A DNA stretch of 8,301 nt from JBBDSV01 sp040904785 (lineage in GTDB: Bacteria > Actinomycetota > Nitriliruptoria > Nitriliruptorales > Nitriliruptoraceae). The position numbers were made by a program, and so were the translations under genes. The DNA is taken from NCBI GenBank assembly GCA_040904785.1, contig JBBDSV010000035.1, forward strand, positions 1-8,301, given 5' to 3'. Each line of letters begins with the position of its first letter. Positions within the stretch are counted from its first letter, which is position 1. Below the pieces are notes generated by a model. That model saw only the letters and a program-made list of their open reading frames with translations. It made no database searches and had not been told where the DNA came from. This document shows positions 1 to 5,607 of the stretch, in pieces.

Positions 1-13
1 CTCGCTTTTTCTC

Positions 14-25
14 TACGGGACCGTA
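14..25. promoter_or_regulatory. Inverted repeat upstream of the desaturase gene
   Basis: A perfect 5-base inverted repeat, TACGG-GA-CCGTA, lies about 60 bases before the desaturase start. A TetR-family gene sits just downstream of the desaturase, so an operator is conceivable. The arms are short, however, and no convincing -35/-10 pair can be read around them. The call rests on symmetry and position only. Confidence 0.22.
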
Positions 26-85
26 AGTTATGCGGACGTAGAGTTCGAAGCGTGGCCGCACGCTGCACCGACTACCGAGGTTTCC

Positions 86-1066
86 GTGTCACAGCTCACC
101 GCACCACCCACATTCCTCGACGAGACGCCGACGCTGCGAGGGATCAGGATCGCCGAGCCGGGAGCGCTGCTGTGGCAGCGCGTTGCGATGCTGTTGATCA
201 CCATCATCCCCCTCGTTGGGGTCGTTGCGGCGGTCGTCGCCCTGTGGGGCAACGGCATCAGCGGCGTGGACCTCGGCCTGCTTCTCGGGTTCTACTTCTT
301 CACTGGCTTCGGGGTCACCGTCGGATTCCACCGCCTGTTCACGCACAAGAGCTTCAAGGCCGCCCGGTCCGTTCGGGTGGTGCTGGCCGCTGCGGGATCG
401 ATGGGGATCCAGGGCTCGGTCAACGACTGGGTGGCGGCCCACCGGCGCCATCACGCCTATTCGGACAAGACGGGTGACCCGCACTCGCCGCACGTCGACT
501 CGTCCGGCGGGTCCGTCGGGATGCTGCGCGGCCTGTGGTACGCGCACCTGGGCTGGATGTTCGCTCGGGACGTGACGGTCCAGGAGACGTGGGCCCCGGA
601 CCTGCTGCGCGATCCGGACATGCGCCGGATCTCCGCCGCGTTCCCGTGGGTGGTGCTCGTCAGCTTCGTCGCTCCGGCGGTTCTCGGCGGGCTGATCACC
701 ACGTCCTGGATCGGCGCGCTGACCGGGTTCCTGTGGGGGGGCCTCGTGCGCATCTTCCTGCTGCACCACGTCACGTGGTCGATCAACTCGATCTGCCACG
801 TGTTCGGAACCCGTCCGTTCGATTCGCACGACGAGGCCCGCAACAACGCGGCCATGGCGGTCATCGGCTTCGGTGAAGGCTGGCACAACGCGCACCATGC
901 GTTCCCGTCGTCCGCACGGCACGGCCTACGGTGGTGGGAGCTCGATCTCTCCTACCTGCTGATCCGCGGACTCGCGCTCGTGCGCCTCGCCCGAGGCATC
1001 AAGGTTCCCTCGCCCGCGCAGATCGCCCGGCGCCTGCGCGCACGCCAGCTGGACGCCACCGCATAG
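86..1066 (+). CDS. Membrane fatty acyl desaturase (delta-9 / acyl-CoA desaturase family)
   Basis: This 326-residue protein should introduce a cis double bond into a fatty acyl chain at a membrane di-iron centre, using O2 and reductant from a partner electron carrier. All three histidine boxes are present: HRLFTH at residues 82-87, HRRHH at 119-123 and HNAHH at 267-271. An extra NSxxH segment lies near residue 231, as is usual in the acyl-CoA desaturase family. Hydrophobic segments cover about residues 32-56, 60-80 and 185-220, giving the expected membrane fold. The start is GTG at 86 with GAGG at 77-80 in front. There is no fused cytochrome b5 or ferredoxin domain, so the electron donor must be encoded elsewhere. 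The length is normal for actinobacterial members. A TetR-type regulator gene follows 86 bases downstream, an arrangement resembling other desaturase-regulator pairs such as Pseudomonas DesT. Family is secure. The exact acyl substrate and double-bond position cannot be read from the sequence. Confidence 0.93.
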   Translation: MSQLTAPPTFLDETPTLRGIRIAEPGALLWQRVAMLLITIIPLVGVVAAVVALWGNGISGVDLGLLLGFYFFTGFGVTVGFHRLFTHKSFKAARSVRVVLAAAGSMGIQGSVNDWVAAHRRHHAYSDKTGDPHSPHVDSSGGSVGMLRGLWYAHLGWMFARDVTVQETWAPDLLRDPDMRRISAAFPWVVLVSFVAPAVLGGLITTSWIGALTGFLWGGLVRIFLLHHVTWSINSICHVFGTRPFDSHDEARNNAAMAVIGFGEGWHNAHHAFPSSARHGLRWWELDLSYLLIRGLALVRLARGIKVPSPAQIARRLRARQLDATA

Positions 1067-1081
1067 TCGGACACCGCTACG

Positions 1082-1116
1082 ACCTCGCGTCGAGACCTGG
1101 CGCTCTACCTCGCGTC
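1082..1116. repeat. 10-base direct repeat upstream of the TetR gene
   Basis: ACCTCGCGTC occurs at 1082-1091 and again at 1107-1116, 25 bases apart start to start. It lies in the 86-base gap between the desaturase stop and the TetR-type gene. The flanks are also similar, with CGCT a few bases before each copy. A paired direct repeat in the leader of a regulator gene could be a binding site, or it may be a small duplication. No inverted symmetry typical of TetR operators is evident, so regulatory function is speculative. Confidence 0.4.
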
Positions 1117-1152
1117 AGGAACGGCACCGAGGCCTCGACGAACCGAATACGG

Positions 1153-1758
1153 ATGGTTGCGCTCGAGCGGCGCGAGCAGCTGATCGGTGTGGCCCGTTCT
1201 CTGTTCGCGCAGAAGGGCTATCAGGCGACCTCGATCGAGGAGATCGCCTGACGGGCCGACGTGTCCAAGCCGGTCGTCTACCAGCACTTCGGCGGCAAGG
1301 ACCGGCTGTACACGATCATCGTCGAACGTGAGGTCCGCTACCTGACGGCGTCGATCACCCGCGCGTTCGACGCCGAGCATCCGCGGTCGATCGTCGAACG
1401 TGCTGCGGACGCCTTCCTCGCCTACATCGAGGAGCACGAGGCCGGCTTCCGGGTGCTCGTTCGCGATGCGCCGGTGGGCATGTTCGGCGGGTTGCTCGCC
1501 TCGGTCATCGCTAACGTCGCCACTCGGGTCGAGCAGCTGCTCGTCGATGAGTTCTCCGACCGGGGGTTCGATTCCGACACGGCGCCGATGTAGGCCCTGA
1601 TGCTGCTCGGCGCGGCCGCGCTGGTCGGTGAGTCGTGGGTCGAGCACCGAACCCTGTCACGCGACGTGGTCAAGGCGCACGTGGTCAATCTGCTGTGGAA
1701 CGGATTGCACGGCCTCGACCCGATCGCGGGGTCGTCCGATTGGCCGCAGGAGGACTGA
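1153..1758 (+). pseudogene. TetR-family transcriptional regulator, two in-frame stops
   Basis: One continuous frame of 201 codons from ATG 1153 to TGA 1756 encodes a normal-length TetR-family regulator, except for TGA at 1249-1251 (codon 33) and TAG at 1591-1593 (codon 147). Before the first stop the sequence reads ERREQLIGVARSLFAQKG and SIEEIA. After it the frame resumes at once with RADVSKPVVYQHFGGK, so the stop falls inside the helix-turn-helix at a variable residue that is often Ala, Glu, Asp or Arg. The second stop lies in the ligand-binding domain between TAPM and ALMLLG, where related proteins often have Tyr as I recall them. The frame is undisturbed and the family signature is preserved on both sides, so this is either a recent loss by single-base changes or a sequence error. 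GTG 1261 could restart translation but would give a protein without the first half of the DNA-binding domain. The position next to a desaturase suggests a former regulator of fatty acid metabolism (inference). No good ribosome binding site precedes ATG 1153. Confidence 0.85.
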
Positions 1759-1850
1759 TCCGCCGCACCCTCGTGCGTCACGCAGGTGCCGAGATGTCGT
1801 CCGCAGCCCGGGAAGCGCCGACTACGGTTTGCTGTGGTTGGCCACCGTCG

Positions 1851-1856
1851 AGGAGG
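1851..1856 (+). promoter_or_regulatory. Strong Shine-Dalgarno upstream of nfeD, facing an ACG codon
   Basis: AGGAGG at 1851-1856 is the best ribosome binding site in the leader of the nfeD gene. At the ideal distance (6 bases) the nfeD frame has ACG at 1863, not ATG or GTG. The first conventional start downstream is GTG 1908, 51 bases beyond the site and with no ribosome binding site of its own. A single T-to-C change of an ancestral ATG at 1863 would explain this. Confidence 0.5.
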
Positions 1857-1907
1857 CAGGACACGAGCGCATCGAGCCCCGATCGTTCTCGCGCCCTTCG
1901 GCCGCCG

Positions 1908-3377
1908 GTGTCCGGCCGCCGCCGGGCGGTCCTTCCTGGCGTGGTGGCCGTGGGCCTGGCGGTCCTGCTCTTTGGAGCGGCTCGTGCCGACGTCGATGGG
2001 CCTGTGCACGTGCTCGAGGTGACCGGCGTCATCGACCTCGGCCTCGCTCCGTTCCTGGACCGGGCGCTGGATGAGGCCGACGAGGCAGGCGCGAGCGCCG
2101 TCGTCGTGCGCATCGACACGCCCGGTGGGCGGCTCGACGCCGTGCTCGAGATGCGCGACGCGTTGCTGCGCTCGTCGGTTCGGACCCTCGCCTTCATCGA
2201 TCAGACCGCGTTCTCGGCGGGTTCGCTGGTGGCGCTCGCGTCGGAGGAGATCTACATGACGCCGGCCGCGGTGATGGGCGCCGCGACGCCGGTCACGGGC
2301 GAGGGCATGACCGCCGATCCGAAGGTCGTCTCGGCCGTGCGCTCGACGTTCCGCTCGACCGCGGAGCAACGAGGCCGTGACCCCCGGGTCGCGGAGGCGA
2401 TGGTGGACGCGGCGGTCGACGTCGAGGGCCTCGTCGGCCGCGGGGAGCTGCTCACGCTCACCACGTCCGAAGCTCGCGAATGGGGGTATGCCGAAGGTGT
2501 GACCGCCGACCTCGACGCGGTGTTCGAGGCCGCCGGGCTCGTGGGCCGCCCGGTCGTTTACGCCAGCCCGAGCCTCGCGGAGCGGCTCGTGAGGTTCGTG
2601 ACGAACCCGGTGCTGGCCTCCCTGCTGCTGATGATCGGTGTGTGGCTGATCGTGGGTGACCTGCTCAGCGGCGGTGTCGGCATCGGCATCGGGGTGGGTG
2701 CGGGTCTGCTCGCCGTGTTCTTCTGGGGTCATCTGCTGGCCGGCCTGGCGGGATGGGAGGACGTGGCACTCGTCGCACTGGGTGTCGTGCTCATCCTGGT
2801 GGAGGTGGTCGTCATCCCCGGCTTCGGGGTCGCCGGGGTCTTGGGGCTCGCCGCCGTGGGGTCCGGAACGTTGCTTGCGATGCTCAACCGCAACCTCGAC
2901 TTCGTGGCTGGCGATCAGATGCTGCGTACCGCGACGATCGTCGCGGCGAGCCTCCTCGGACTCGTGGCCGCCACGATCGGCCTGCTGACGCATCTCTCGC
3001 GGCGCCGGGGCCCCGAGGGTGTGGTGCTGCGTGCCCGCGTGGGCTCCGGCACCGCCGTGACCCCACGATCGTCGGTGGGCTGGCTGCGCTGGTTCGGCAG
3101 CGGCGGTGGTGTGCTCGCATCTCAGCGGGCCACGGACGATCCATCAGCGGGTGCGGCCAGCGACGTTCCTGGACAGCCGCCGACGTCGAGGACCGGGGGG
3201 ACCCTGACAGGTGCCGTCGGCGTCGCGTTGAGTGACCTGCGCCCGGCCGGCGTCGCCGAGATCGACGGCGAACGCGTCGACGTCGTGACCGAAGGCGAGT
3301 ATCTGGAGGCCGGCGAACGCGTCGAGGTGGTGCGCGACGAGGGCTACCGCAGGATCGTGCGCCGCCGGCCCACGTGA
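1908..3377 (+). CDS. nfeD: Long-form NfeD membrane protein (ClpP-like serine protease domain plus OB-fold)
   Basis: This 489-residue protein belongs to the long NfeD family, membrane-bound ClpP-class serine proteases that partner with stomatin/flotillin proteins. From the GTG start, residues 1-27 form a signal peptide: SGRRR, then a hydrophobic core, then an ARA cleavage motif. Residues about 30-215 form the protease-like domain, with S103 in FSAGS as the expected nucleophile and a conserved AAVMGAATPV stretch. The region equivalent to the archaeal catalytic lysine appears to hold R149 in FRSTAEQRGRD; that assignment is from memory. Residues about 230-365 contain four or five membrane segments rich in Gly, Val and Leu. 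After a Ser/Gly/Thr-rich linker, the last ~60 residues form the OB-fold NfeD domain, with LRPAGVAEIDGERVDVVTEG. The frame is open upstream to 1635, but that part overlaps the TetR gene. GTG 1908 gives the best conventional start; ACG 1863 is better placed for ribosome binding and would add 15 residues. floA follows after 65 bases and is the natural partner. Confidence 0.88.
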   Translation: MSGRRRAVLPGVVAVGLAVLLFGAARADVDGPVHVLEVTGVIDLGLAPFLDRALDEADEAGASAVVVRIDTPGGRLDAVLEMRDALLRSSVRTLAFIDQTAFSAGSLVALASEEIYMTPAAVMGAATPVTGEGMTADPKVVSAVRSTFRSTAEQRGRDPRVAEAMVDAAVDVEGLVGRGELLTLTTSEAREWGYAEGVTADLDAVFEAAGLVGRPVVYASPSLAERLVRFVTNPVLASLLLMIGVWLIVGDLLSGGVGIGIGVGAGLLAVFFWGHLLAGLAGWEDVALVALGVVLILVEVVVIPGFGVAGVLGLAAVGSGTLLAMLNRNLDFVAGDQMLRTATIVAASLLGLVAATIGLLTHLSRRRGPEGVVLRARVGSGTAVTPRSSVGWLRWFGSGGGVLASQRATDDPSAGAASDVPGQPPTSRTGGTLTGAVGVALSDLRPAGVAEIDGERVDVVTEGEYLEAGERVEVVRDEGYRRIVRRRPT

Positions 3378-3442
3378 AGTAGTGTCGGCAGCAGATCGCC
3401 GCGAGGTACGAGATTCGTCGCCTGTGGCGTTTAGGAGCCTCG

Positions 3443-4393
3443 ATGGATCTCGGCACCGTGATGTTGTTCGTCATCGTCGTGGCGACCCTCGCCGTCGTCG
3501 GGATGGTGCTCTACTTCGTCCCGCTGGGGCTGTGGATCACCGCGATGTTCTCCGGGGTGCGGGTCGGTCTCGGCACGCTCATCGGGATGCGGCTGCGCAA
3601 GGTCGTGCCGAGCGAGATCATCCGGCCGCTGATCAGTGCCACCAAGGCCGATCTCGACCTCGACATCGCCCAGATGGAGGCCCATTCGCTGGCCGGTGGT
3701 CGCGTCGGCCAGGTCGTCACCGCGCTCATCTCGGCCGACCGCGCCAACATCGAGCTACCGTGGAAGCGCGCCACCGCGATCGACCTCGCCGGCCGTGACG
3801 TGCTACAGGCGGTTCAGGTCAGCGTCAACCCCAAGGTGATTGAAACGCCGCGGGTCGCCGCGGTCGCCAAGGACGGCATCCAGGTGGTTGCCGTCGCCCG
3901 GGTCACGGTGCGCGCCAACATCGAGCGCCTCGTCGGCGGCGCCGGTGAGGAGACCATCATCGCCCGGGTCGGCGAGGGCACCGTGTCCTCGATCGGTTCA
4001 GCTGACACCCACAAGGACGTGCTCGAGAACCCCGACGGGATCTCCAAGCGCGTCCTCGAGCGCGGACTGGACGCCGGAACCGCGTTCGAGATCCTGTCGA
4101 TCGACATCGCGGACGTGGACATCGGCCGAAACATCGGCGCGGAGCTTCAGACCGCCCAGGCGGAAGCGGACAAGAACATCGCGCAGGCGAAGGCCGAGGA
4201 GCGGCGGGCGATGGCCGTCGCGCACGAGCAGGAGATGCGTGCGGCGGTCGTCGAGGCCGAGGCGGCGGTGCCGCGCGCCCTCGCGGAGGCATTGCGCAGC
4301 GGCAACCTCGGGGTGATGGACCACTACCACATGCAGAACGTCCAGGCCGATACGCGCATGCGCGGCTCCATCGCGGGCGAGGACGAGGACTGA
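3443..4393 (+). CDS. floA: Flotillin-like protein FloA (SPFH/UPF0365 family)
   Basis: This 316-residue protein is a bacterial flotillin of the Bacillus FloA (YqfA) type, which oligomerises at the membrane, organises microdomains and influences membrane fluidity. Residues about 5-36 are a long hydrophobic N-terminal segment that inserts into the membrane without a cleavable signal. The SPFH core spans about residues 60-235 and includes RLRKVVPSEIIRP, the family-typical DLDIAQMEAHSLAGG and SADRANIELPWKRATAIDLAGRD. Residues about 233-280 are an Ala/Glu-rich coiled coil (QTAQAEADKNIAQAKAEERR), followed by the conserved end SGNLGVMDHYHMQNVQADT. The length is close to the Bacillus protein. ATG 3443 has AGGAG at 3433-3437, the best start signal in the window. 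Pairing with the upstream nfeD is the classic arrangement (yqeZ-yqfA in Bacillus) and indicates a shared operon. Unusually, the frame stays open for 103 more codons after the TGA stop, into the next small ORF. Confidence 0.95.
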   Translation: MDLGTVMLFVIVVATLAVVGMVLYFVPLGLWITAMFSGVRVGLGTLIGMRLRKVVPSEIIRPLISATKADLDLDIAQMEAHSLAGGRVGQVVTALISADRANIELPWKRATAIDLAGRDVLQAVQVSVNPKVIETPRVAAVAKDGIQVVAVARVTVRANIERLVGGAGEETIIARVGEGTVSSIGSADTHKDVLENPDGISKRVLERGLDAGTAFEILSIDIADVDIGRNIGAELQTAQAEADKNIAQAKAEERRAMAVAHEQEMRAAVVEAEAAVPRALAEALRSGNLGVMDHYHMQNVQADTRMRGSIAGEDED

Positions 4394-4471
4394 TCCCGCG
4401 ACGCGGACCGTACGTCGAAAGGCGTCGACATCACGACCAGCCATGTTCCGCACCACGATGGGCGCGACGCC

Positions 4472-4705
4472 GTGCCCGAGCCGGAACGTGAGCCCGTGCC
4501 CGAGCGCACGCGCCGCGGGCCCGTAGTCGAGACGCCGTCGTCCGCGGTCCGCGACGAGCGGCCCGCGCCCTCGTCGACGCGTTCCCGGCTGCGCGCCGAG
4601 CTGTCGTCCCCGCGGGCGATACGTGACGCCTTCGCGCTCCATGAGCTGCTGAGCCCACCGATGGTCTTGCGCGATGCACCGGACCGCGGGCCGGCGCCGA
4701 GCTGA
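4472..4705 (+). CDS. Small uncharacterised protein downstream of floA
   Basis: I do not recognise a named family. From GTG 4472 the protein is 77 residues. The first half is low-complexity, rich in Pro, Glu and Arg. The second half, RLRAELSSPRAIRDAFALHELLSPPMVLRD, looks folded. Endings of the form LxExLxPPxxLR recur in small actinobacterial proteins as I remember them. The true start is doubtful. A ribosome binding site AAAGG at 4418-4422 faces ATC at 4430 in the same frame at normal spacing, and starting there would add 14 residues beginning ITTSHVPHHDG. GTG 4472 has no binding site of its own. The frame is the same as floA, separated from it only by the floA stop. Position suggests the third gene of the nfeD-floA operon, equivalent to yqfB in Bacillus by location only. 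Coding is likely from the C-terminal half, but the gene may be damaged. Confidence 0.5.
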   Translation: MPEPEREPVPERTRRGPVVETPSSAVRDERPAPSSTRSRLRAELSSPRAIRDAFALHELLSPPMVLRDAPDRGPAPS

Positions 4706-4754
4706 TCGCGATGGGCACGCTGGCCCGCGTGACGAAGCCTGGACGGTCGGTGCC

Positions 4755-5176
4755 GTGATCGCCGACGAGCAGGACCAGGCTTCGCTGGTCGCAATGTTCG
4801 AGACGGCCGAGATTCGCACGTCGGAGCCGGACGCACGTGCTCTCGTCGGCGGTGGCGCCGTCGGCACGCTGCTCCTGCCCCCATCGGCCTGGGTGGTCAC
4901 CGCCGAAAACCCGATGGGCCGCCGGGCGAGCATGCACGACTCCGCGCGGCGCACGGGGCGTTCGAAGCACGGCTCGTCGAGTGCGGCGCCCACTTCATGT
5001 CGCTGCTGGCCGGCGTCGGGGACTGGTTCGAACGAAGCTTCCTCGTGCCGTCGTCGCAGGTTGCCGCCGACGAGATGTTCGACATCGCCGCCGAGCTTGA
5101 GCAGCACAGCATCTTCGAGCTGACCGACGAGATGGTCAGGATCGTGCCGAACCGGATACCCACGGGATACCCATAG
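4755..5176 (+). pseudogene. DUF3293-like protein, frameshifted
   Basis: Two frames together give about 140 codons of a DUF3293-like protein, a bacterial family of unknown function. The first part, from GTG 4755 to about 4945, ends with SAWVVTAENPMGRRASMHDS, carrying the family's TA-x-NP signature. The second part resumes in the -1 frame at about 4946 with AHGAFEARLVECG. It continues through AGVGDWFERSFLVP and LEQHSIFELTDEMVRIVP to TAG 5174, matching the usual C-terminal pattern of a Gln followed by an IFEL strand. One lost base (or two gained) in the run of C and G near 4943-4952 explains the break. Neither half is likely to fold alone. GTG 4755 overlaps a TGA in another frame (GTGA, 4755-4758), typical of translational coupling to an upstream gene. 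A GC-rich hairpin follows the stop immediately. The break could be real or a homopolymer-type sequencing error. Family assignment is from motif memory. Confidence 0.7.
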
Positions 5177-5177
5177 C

Positions 5178-5192
5178 CCGGGCACGGCCCGG
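5178..5192 (+). terminator. GC-rich hairpin after the DUF3293-like gene
   Basis: CCGGGC (5178-5183), a three-base loop ACG, and GCCCGG (5187-5192) form a perfect 6-bp hairpin starting one base after the TAG stop. No T-run follows, so it would be a weak intrinsic terminator or an mRNA 3' stabilising structure, as is common in high-GC actinobacteria. Confidence 0.4.
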
Positions 5193-5274
5193 AATCGGGG
5201 ATCACTTCCCGGCACTACACGCAGGTGTCTTCCTTGGTCAGTGGCACATTCCGGCATCGGCGGGTATCGGCCGC

Positions 5275-5334
5275 TACCCCTCGCAAGGCTCTCTCAAGGC
5301 GGTAACGGCGGTTCAAATCCACTCGGGGGTACAA
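5275..5334 (+). pseudogene. Degenerate tRNA-Glu (CUC) remnant
   Basis: The 3' half is clearly tRNA-like. The anticodon loop CTCTCAA at 5291-5297 has anticodon CTC at 5293-5295. It is followed by stem strand GGCGG (5298-5302), a 4-base variable region, T-arm GGCGG-TTCAAAT-CCACT (5307-5323) and acceptor strand CGGGGGT plus A (5324-5331). Actinobacterial tRNA-Glu(CUC) has the same loop and GGCGG stem as I recall it. The 5' half is defective. Only TACCCCTCG (5275-5283) can pair with the acceptor strand, leaving about 60 bases in total where about 75 are expected, so the D-arm is missing. The anticodon stem pairs in only three of five positions, and the T-stem has a C-A mismatch. CCA is not encoded (CAA follows). 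It could be a decayed gene, a misassembly, or the 3' piece left at an integration site. Confidence 0.6.
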
Positions 5335-5348
5335 ACGGCATCATGCGT

Positions 5349-5385
5349 GTCAGGGCCGGTTTTGAGGCTGGCTCTGACCGTTTCT
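5349..5385 (+). terminator. Intrinsic terminator downstream of the tRNA-like sequence
   Basis: GTCAGGGCC (5349-5357) pairs with GGCTCTGAC (5370-5378) over nine positions, with one G-U pair, across a 12-base loop. The stem is followed by CGTTTCTC. Its position 15-20 bases after the tRNA-like 3' end is where tRNA terminators sit, which suggests the tRNA was once a transcribed gene. Confidence 0.6.
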
Positions 5386-5607
5386 CGCGATTGTGCACAC
5401 GGTTCGCCACGCAACGCGTGATCGAGCGCCAGCGGGCGCCAGGTCCACGTTTGGGTCGCTTCTGGCCATTCGGCCGCTCACCTTGCCCGTCCATGCGTCA
5501 CGCTGGTGCTGCGGCGTGACCATCCGCCGCCCACTTCGAGGTGACGACATCGAGCCCTTGCCCGTTCTTGCGTGTCCAGATGCGCGACCGCAGTCTGTGA
5601 TGGTGGC
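5386..5607. other. Intergenic leader before the PBP gene
   Basis: With the preceding elements, this is part of a gene-free stretch of about 430 bases from 5177 to 5607. Besides the hairpins and tRNA-like sequence listed separately, it holds one more small hairpin, GCGCC-AGCG-GGCGC at 5426-5439. A 72-codon plus-strand frame (5393-5611) looks non-coding by composition, with many Arg, Cys and His. A promoter for the PBP gene should lie here, but no clear -35/-10 pair could be picked out. Confidence 0.5.

Noticed and set aside
1153..1758. Genome-wide reassignment of UGA or UAG
   Set aside because: nfeD, floA and the PBP end at UGA and the desaturase ends at UAG at the expected family lengths, so both act as stops here.
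1635..1907. N-terminal extension of nfeD back to 1635 or to ATG 1794
   Set aside because: The part before 1758 overlaps the TetR frame, and the encoded segment would precede a clear signal peptide and shows no family similarity.
1422..2993. 523-codon open frame on the minus strand opposite nfeD
   Set aside because: It is the antisense shadow of nfeD in high-GC DNA. The protein is low-complexity His/Arg/Glu/Gln-rich, with no recognisable domain.
4405..4412. GGACCGTA shared with the inverted repeat region at 18-25
   Set aside because: A single 8-base match between two distant regions is expected by chance, and the second copy lacks the inverted partner.
3998..5257. 419-codon minus-strand open frame across floA and the DUF3293-like gene
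   Set aside because: Composition is that of a GC-rich shadow, while the plus strand shows clear protein families over the same bases.
5294..5494. Minus-strand 66-codon frame ending in SGFEPPLPP
   Set aside because: A C-terminus of this type is a well-known artefact of reading the antisense of a tRNA T-arm. It was used as a clue to the tRNA remnant.
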